A stretch of 64,000 bases of DNA from Leptodontidium sp. MPI-SDFR-AT-0119 (taxonomy: Eukaryota; Ascomycota; Leotiomycetes; Helotiales; Leptodontidiaceae): positions 1,550,001 through 1,614,000 of the forward strand of contig JAHLEZ010000011.1 in assembly GCA_020726505.1 (NCBI GenBank), in the 5' to 3' direction. Below, one piece after another: positions 58,113 to 64,000 of this stretch. The notes under the pieces were generated by a model that saw nothing but the letters and a program-made list of their open reading frames with translations, was not told where the DNA came from and did no database searches. A program made the position numbers and the translations under genes. Within the stretch, counting starts at the first letter, position 1; the number at the start of each line of letters is the position of its first letter.

Positions 58113-58645
58113 ATGAGTGGAGGAGAATTGAATAGAATCGAATAGATCCACAAGAGGGGTTGTTTTGAAAACGAGATTGCCTGTACAAATTGCACCTGCG
58201 ATTTTTTGTTTTGAGTTTCTGTTTTTATGTTTTATAATTCTGCTTGGGGAGACTGAGGCATCTGAGGACTGACTGAGAGGAATCCTTACCCCGAATTACA
58301 ATTCGATTTACCTAGATCACTCTAGGAATGGAAGAATAGATGCGAGTCTGAAAAATGTTCATTCAATAAGACCAAGATACTGGCTGGTCATAGCTAGAGA
58401 ACATCTATAAAAAAAACTATCCTCGGACGATTTCAAATCTGAAGAGGATTTTAGCCCTCAAAAAGTTTAGGGTATCCAACCTACTCATCCTAAATCTGTC
58501 AACTCCAGGACCTCGAGATATTTTACTCGAATAATACAATTTTTGCTCAATCGTCCTTCCCAACCCATCCCAACCAAAATCTGTTCGTAGCCATGGTTCC
58601 CTGAAAACCCCAGGAAGCGGAAACTTTCAACGTATTACAATCTCA
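58113..58645. other. Convergent 3' region, GNAT and Zn2Cys6 genes
   Basis: 0.53 kb of AT-rich sequence with both 3' UTRs and nothing coding. Confidence 0.5.
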
Positions 58646-60434
58646 TCAGGTCACCAGAAGGCTCATTTTCGAACTCTTCAACTGCTTCACCCAATTCCAA
58701 CTATTCTTCACCCCAGCCTCATCATCCTCCCACATCTTCTTCACAGCCTCGAGAGTCAGATCTATATTCCCCAGCGCACTCCATTTCTTCAGTGTTTCAA
58801 AATGCAACACTATCAAGCTCTTGTCCTCCTTGCTGACAGCCGCCGAGCCGGCAATGAACAGCGGGAACAACATGCAAGCCATCACGCCGTCACCAGATCT
58901 AATCTCACACATCTCCGTCACGATATGCCGGACATTGGCCTGAACTTTTCGGTGACCCTTCTGGTCCGGATATATGATTGAGAACAGCCAAATGTACAAC
59001 GCCATCTTGTAAAAGCTTGAGATTAGATACTCGGGCCGTGAAGATGTCACCTGCGGTTCCCAGGCTTCGAGCTCCTTGAATATCTGAACGGCTGTCTCGA
59101 CGATGTACCGGTCAAGCTCCCCATTATTCTTGTCTATATAACTGCGGAGGGCAGAGATCTGAGCTATGAATTTGATTAACCCGTCTTGCACGCCGACGAC
59201 ATACTTATCTTGACCTAAGAGGTGGGTAATATGCTCGTACTGGGGCAAGTCGATGGGCGTGAAAGGGGCAGTAACAGTGGCCAGACAGACGTGATATAGA
59301 TAGAACTCTAGTAGAAAGGGGTGTATTTTGGCTTTGAGATTGCAGTGCAGTGGTGGTAGTCCGACAGAGTCTTGTGGTGGCGCCAATGCAAGATTGAGGA
59401 TTCTCCCTGCTGAAGCTAGATGCTCATGGCCCGAACCATCAGCGCTGCCCTCGCAAATCTCGTAGAGACAAAGTACGAGATATGCAGCGAAAACAACCTC
59501 CAGATCCCGGTCCGTGTATTCCGATGGATGATCTGGGAACCGTGCTTCTAAATCTTGCCTTCGTTGGTACTGATCCTTCCGGGCTTGTTGATGTAGGCGA
59601 ATCGTTTCCTCCCTAAGCTTCGGATCCGATCTTGCTGGATATCGTTTCAATAGCTGCGAGCCTGCGAGACTGAGCAGGAGTCTAATTAGGGTTTCATCCC
59701 GAACAGCGAGAGGGACGACGATTGAATTGAATGGGTTTGCGGGTCCCGAAGAGGTTGTCAGTATCGTAGACGTGGAGCTGGTGAAATGGTCGAAGAGCCG
59801 TCTTTCGAGTGGTGTATCCACACCAATGATGATGTGCTGAAGTTCAAACGACAAAGGACTACGCTGTTCGATCTCTAGGAATTGAGAGATATCTTCGGCA
59901 TAGGTAAGATGATCCCCCTCAAACTGGAGATGGCGGAAATTTGTGTTGCTGTGATTGTTGAATTCACTGAGGATCATTTCATTATTGAGATCCTGGACAT
60001 CTTCCAAGGGCCCTAGAGTCGATCCCATGAAAAATTCGGGATCGAAGTCCTCTAGAGAATATTCTACAGGGCCTGTTTGAGGTACATCGTTTCTAGGCTG
60101 CGTGACCATGATTTGTTGGTTATTTCTTGCTGACGGCCTTCGTAATCGTTTCTCTCCCCAGTCATGCCTGGTAGGGTAGCCGGGGCATTTAAGGTTCCCT
60201 TTCTGGCAATTCAAGCCTTTGGCGAAGTTAAGAAAGGAGCTAGATTGGAGTAGAGTATTTGCCACTCGCTTGGGATAGCTTCAAGATGGGCTTACATTGG
60301 TCTCCAGCCTTTTCATCGCATTTCTTCTTCCGCCTTCGGCAAGTGTCGCACCCAGTTCTTGTACGAGTGATGCCTTTCTTCATGATTCGACCATTGACCA
60401 CTGGCGGACTCCGAATTGACGCCTGTGGCTCCAT
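58646..60434 (-). CDS. Zn2Cys6 fungal transcription factor
   Basis: Two exons (60434-60296, 60216-58646) join to 569 residues across a 79-base intron that splits a cysteine codon of the zinc cluster. The N-terminal binuclear cluster reads GCDTCRRRKKKCDEKAGDQC|LNC...KCPGY, with the six Cys in the normal spacing (CxxC x6 C ... CxxC x5-6 C); basic residues just after it contact DNA. The remaining 520 residues hold the helical fungal-specific middle region (about 150-530) with no other named domain, consistent with the Fungal_trans_2 type. It should be a nuclear DNA-binding regulator; the targets are unknown. The neighbouring DUF3445 gene lies upstream on the same strand about 0.8 kb away. Confidence 0.9.
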
Positions 60435-61204
60435 TGCAATTTGATCGCTAAAGACAATTGAAAACGAGAACGATTGATAGGAGGAGGTGGTGTCGTCAAG
60501 GATTCAGTGAAAAGTAGAAAACGAGGGCGCGCAAAATTCAAATAACCTCCCAGAAAAAGCACGCAGAGTAAAGTGATGAAAGTGAGGAGGGGGAAATGAA
60601 AAGCAAACAGAACTTAAGGTAAGCTTGTGGGGAGCTTTCGTCTGCCTGCTCTCGATTGGGATTGTGGATGAGGGGTCAGATGTTGGCGCAGGCCACGCTG
60701 GTCAAATGAGAGGGCGACGATAGCCATGTAACCTTGCAACGCTGACTTTTCGATTGAAGATCGATCACAATTGGACGCTCCTCAATTATCTCTTATCATA
60801 AATGACCAAAAGCGCTGGTCCGCGTATGCAGGTGACGGCCGAGCCATCATGGCGGTACCGAAAAACAGGAATAATTGACAAATGAACAGCGTCTCGTACG
60901 GCCCATCGTAGAAATAAAGTTAGAGTTCGTGATGCTAATGCTCCGTGCAGGAAGAATTGATTTTCTTGAAGACCATGATCAAGGATGCAATTTGAAGCCA
61001 CCACGTTAAGGACTGCAACCTATTTATTGACACGTGACATAAGAGGAGCTAAGCTGATTTGGGGAGTTTAAGCGATCCTTCCTTCCTGCAATGTCAACAT
61101 CCAGGGCCGTTCTTCCTCCCACGTCCACTCCTTTCACAATTAAGTCGGCCACAAAATGAACTCTGTTGTCTGAAATATTCGCCACGGATCCACCGCTCCT
61201 GTTC
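60435..61204. promoter_or_regulatory. Upstream region of Zn2Cys6 gene, downstream of DUF3445 gene
   Basis: 0.77 kb with no gene seen. Both neighbours are transcribed leftwards, so this holds the 3' UTR of the DUF3445 gene and the promoter of the regulator. Confidence 0.45.
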
Positions 61205-62517
61205 CTATCCACTGGTAGGAACATAATCTCCCAGCACTTCATCGCACCACCTTTCAAATGTTTCGTGCCAGACGTGTCGTCCTTTGTACTTGGCAATTTC
61301 GGCCGGCCATGCATTGATCGCCGAGCGTAACGAGTATAGATTATCCAATTCATTCTCGAGTTCGGTGATTGGAATGAGATATGTTCGTACCAAGAACATA
61401 ATCGCACCTGTCCGAGGAAGCCTTCGCAGGGTTTGCCGTTCAGATCTGATTCGGATGTCTTCAATTCTGGGAGGAAGCTCAGTGGAATCTGCGAATGGCT
61501 CTTGCTGAAACATAGTGTCGTCTATTTGTACGAAATAGTTGTTTCTTTGCACTGGGCTCGATACTTTTAGACCGAGGAAGAACCTGGCAAGGTCAGGATT
61601 GTCGTACAGCAGGAAGCGGGAAGTGGGGAAGAGTACTTTTCCATTGACTTTCTCAACTTCAGATTCCACAACGGTACTGGCCCATGTATCCTCCATAATG
61701 GCCAGCCTATACGCTGCTGAATGTACCATCCAGCTGGTGCCATTGAAAAGGTTGCTTGTCTGAAGTTTCTCATCAGCATTCTTCTTCGCCGTTACACACA
61801 TTTTCGATACGCACAGAAAGTAATTGTTCGAATTCTCTCCCGTACCCTGCATCAGCAGATTGATGTCTTCCATTGCTAGCTGTGCAGCGATTGCTAGCGG
61901 ATCTTGGTCATATGGTTCAATGAATCTGAACGTCTTGGATGTTATTGCGTTGTGAACATAGCCTGGCTTATCTTCAAGGAGCCAGAAGTGCTTGGGGTAT
62001 CGCCGTATCAAGAAATTGACTATACAGTCAAGGGCTTCTTTGCATGCCTCTTTTGACTCTGGTAAGCATTGAAGCACACCGTCGTGGTTGGTCTCGAGTA
62101 GATGAGTTCGTATCTGCTGTTCCGCTTTGTACAGGTTATCGATAACTCTGTGTTCAACCGTTTAATTAGCATTTGTCTGGAAATATGTGTGGGTGCTGGG
62201 CATCGGTGCTCATCGCAGCCATTCAAGACCTACAGCCAATCTTCATCTGGCATTCTACGAATACCCATCGTCATGTTGTACTTTCCTACCTTCCATGGTC
62301 TGTACTGGCGTGGAACTGTCGTTGAAATATCTAAGTTGTACAACGGCGGAACACTTTGAAAGCTCAGCTTTGACGCCTGGTTCTGTAGTCTATTCCCGTG
62401 CTCCCAAACTTTCATACCAAGGTATGAAATGAGGACTAGTGTCAGTGATACCAAAAGACCTTCCACCAACGTCGCCGTCTTGGAGGAGTTTGTGAAATGG
62501 GGATGAATTGCAAACAT
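61205..62517 (-). CDS. DUF3445 (heme-dependent oxidase-like) protein with N-terminal membrane helix
   Basis: Two exons (62517-62234, 62147-61205) join across an 87-base intron (GTAGGT...CACAG) to 408 residues. An N-terminal hydrophobic helix (about 20-45, LLVSLTLVLISYLGMKVW) suggests membrane anchoring. The DUF3445 domain follows: RPWKVGKYNMTMGIRRMPDEDWL, DGVLQCLPESKEACKEALD, a central ICVTAKKNADEKL-like block and the highly conserved LRIRSERQTLRRLPRTGAIMFLVRTYLIPITEL in type (here IRIRSERQTLRRLP near 310-325). Bacterial members are heme-dependent oxidative N-demethylase alpha subunits; fungal members are of unknown substrate. An open frame continues 26 codons upstream of the chosen ATG only through a TTG. 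Ligand residues cannot be assigned by eye. Confidence 0.8.
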
Positions 62518-63640
62518 TTCAGTGTTTTTGTCAATTGGCAAGCAAGGGCCCGCCTTGAAATTTAGAGGAGAGTGCTGTTGAAAGTTCGATTCCAAGAAAT
62601 ATTATGTGTTTATCGGAAACAAAGTATAAACAAAAGTCTCACATCCACTCAATTGCCAAGACATGGTAACCACTTTAGTGGTATTTCGCGCTCCAACCGC
62701 CGTCTAACGATACTGTCTAACCGCAACCTAAAGATTAGACATTTGCAAAAAGCAAAATATAGACATATCACTTACTGACCACTCCCCACGCCGGAATTTT
62801 GCAACCGAGACCGCTGTCTAAGACAATGCGGTTTGTTTCTTGCAAGATCTTGAGTGCATGAGTGGACCCTGCCGAGGTGCGGTCCGACAAGAGCGCCTAA
62901 ACCGCCGTCCACAGAAGGCATTACCCCAGAATAGTGGTTACGATGACCCCCTTGGAGTTCACGAATATGTGCAATGCGAGTTGAAGCCGTTCATGCACGA
63001 GAGAATGTGCATCGCGGCGGGAGGCGCCATTTTATCCTTGTCTGTTATCCTGATGCTGCATAGAGCGTCTCGCTGTTGTTCTCTAGCGTTCGAAGAGAGA
63101 TGTTAAGATCAATGACAAACGATGACCCAACACGCCATTTCCCGACTATCTGGTCGTTACCACATGAACTAGAGCTCAACATGATGTACATGACACAAAT
63201 TTTACGCCACACGATCCACGGGTCTGAAAGATACATCGCACGATCGGGGATATTGCGATGTCTCAAGCTGGGGAACAGATTGACCGTCGGTCAACATTAC
63301 CAAACCGGTCAAGACGCCATCATCTGCTGCATAGCGCTTCGCTGTGTTGGCTGCTGGCGATTGATAAACAACTAATCTAGTGCTGACACAAAGATTGGAG
63401 GTGCCACATCTGCGCTTCTGATATGCGGACGTGGACCAACTTGCGGCGTCAGAGGATGCTCTGTCAGTGGGTTTGAGGAATGCTATTCTCAAAAATTAGC
63501 TGCGGTCGCACACTTTGAGAAACCTTTGCATACACTGAGTTACACTGAGTTGGGCATCAATCTTGAAGCAATTTTTCCAATAGCTCCGGGACTCTCATCT
63601 AAGCGTTGAGATCATCAGCGTGAGAAAGAAAAATCAAGCT
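62518..63640. other. Intergenic, no gene seen
   Basis: Upstream of the DUF3445 gene. No coding region is recognised; composition becomes AT-richer rightwards. A 14-base palindrome centred near 62,675 (AACCACTTTAGTGG-like) is present. Confidence 0.45.
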
Positions 63641-63850
63641 AATCAATTATAATTGATTATAATCTGATTTGATTTGATTTGCTACTGTTGATAATCAGAT
63701 TATAATTAGATTATAATCAATTATTTGTATGTAAATAATCAATTATTTGTATGTAAATAATCAATTATAATCAAAATCAAAGATTTGATTACGTGAATTT
63801 CGGCCTTGATTTGATTTTGATTAGGACCCCCTAATCAAATCAAATCAAAT
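63641..63850. repeat. AT-rich inverted- and tandem-repeat block
   Basis: The block includes a 22-base tandem unit (ATAATCAATTATTTGTATGTAA) present twice and partly a third time at 63713-63768. It also includes inverted arms: 63641-63670 pairs imperfectly with 63691-63722, and 63806-63825 pairs almost perfectly with 63830-63850 (AATCAAATC-type arms around a CCC loop). This could be a non-autonomous element end, or a degenerate repeat. No coding sequence. Confidence 0.75.
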
Positions 63851-64000
63851 CATTTGTCACGCTGGAGATCATTAATTGCGAAGAATCCAAGATAAATACT
63901 CCGCTGACGACGACCGGAGATTCCATTTCCGCAGTAGATCGGAAGTCGTCTGAAGTTTCCGGTTTCAAAATCTTCTGTTCCGCTGTTATACTAATCAGCG

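Noticed and set aside
62518..62595. Upstream extension of the DUF3445 protein by 26 residues
   Set aside because: It starts with TTG, not ATG; the downstream ATG at 62517 precedes the membrane helix.

Overview
This window comes from a filamentous ascomycete (Pezizomycotina, possibly Leotiomycetes). Genes carry short GT-AG introns of about 50-165 bases, intergenic spaces are wide and rich in simple repeats, and several proteins are typical of moulds: a vWA/alpha-kinase, a C-terminally LIR-bearing NBR1, an Iec3-type INO80 subunit and a Zn2Cys6 regulator. Gene calls rest on reading translated exons across splice sites by eye. No database search was run, so family names come from recognised motifs. 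No tRNA, rRNA or CRISPR array was recognised.

Layout. 0-11 kb: the left edge cuts a vWA plus alpha-kinase gene (minus). A giant ankyrin-repeat gene is divergent from it, and then comes a metallo-beta-lactamase (lactonase-like) gene broken by small indels. 12-20 kb: a Barentsz/CASC3-like exon-junction protein and the autophagy receptor NBR1, both plus strand with long UTR-like flanks. 20-30 kb: a mostly empty stretch holding mitochondrial ribosomal protein mL58 and a fungal-specific basic/serine-rich protein. 29.6-40 kb: a BUD2-type RasGAP, the nucleolar RRM protein Nop13 divergent from the INO80 subunit Iec3, and NADP-isocitrate dehydrogenase. 41.9-52.8 kb: a Cys/His-rich zinc-finger protein, the CCR4-NOT subunit NOT3/5 divergent from the D-aminoacyl-tRNA deacylase DTD1, and a cyclophilin-40 (CYP40). 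53-64 kb: an MFS sugar-type transporter with a one-base frame break and a GC-AG intron, an unrecognised nuclear-looking protein, a GNAT acetyltransferase, a Zn2Cys6 regulator and a DUF3445 (heme-oxidase-like) protein. The end is an AT-rich, inverted-repeat block.

How the genes relate. Most are unrelated housekeeping genes (RNA processing and decay, translation quality control, chromatin, autophagy, NADPH supply) in ordinary convergent and divergent order. The more accessory genes (ankyrin giant, lactonase-like MBL, transporter) are the only ones where reading frames break, each time by one or a few bases. This looks more like relaxed constraint on accessory genes than uniform sequencing error, but reads would be needed to tell. 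I found no convincing new multi-gene system. The best leads are the alpha-kinase/ankyrin divergent pair, the conserved-looking unknown at 55.4 kb, the DUF3445/Zn2Cys6 neighbours, and the inverted-repeat block at the right edge.
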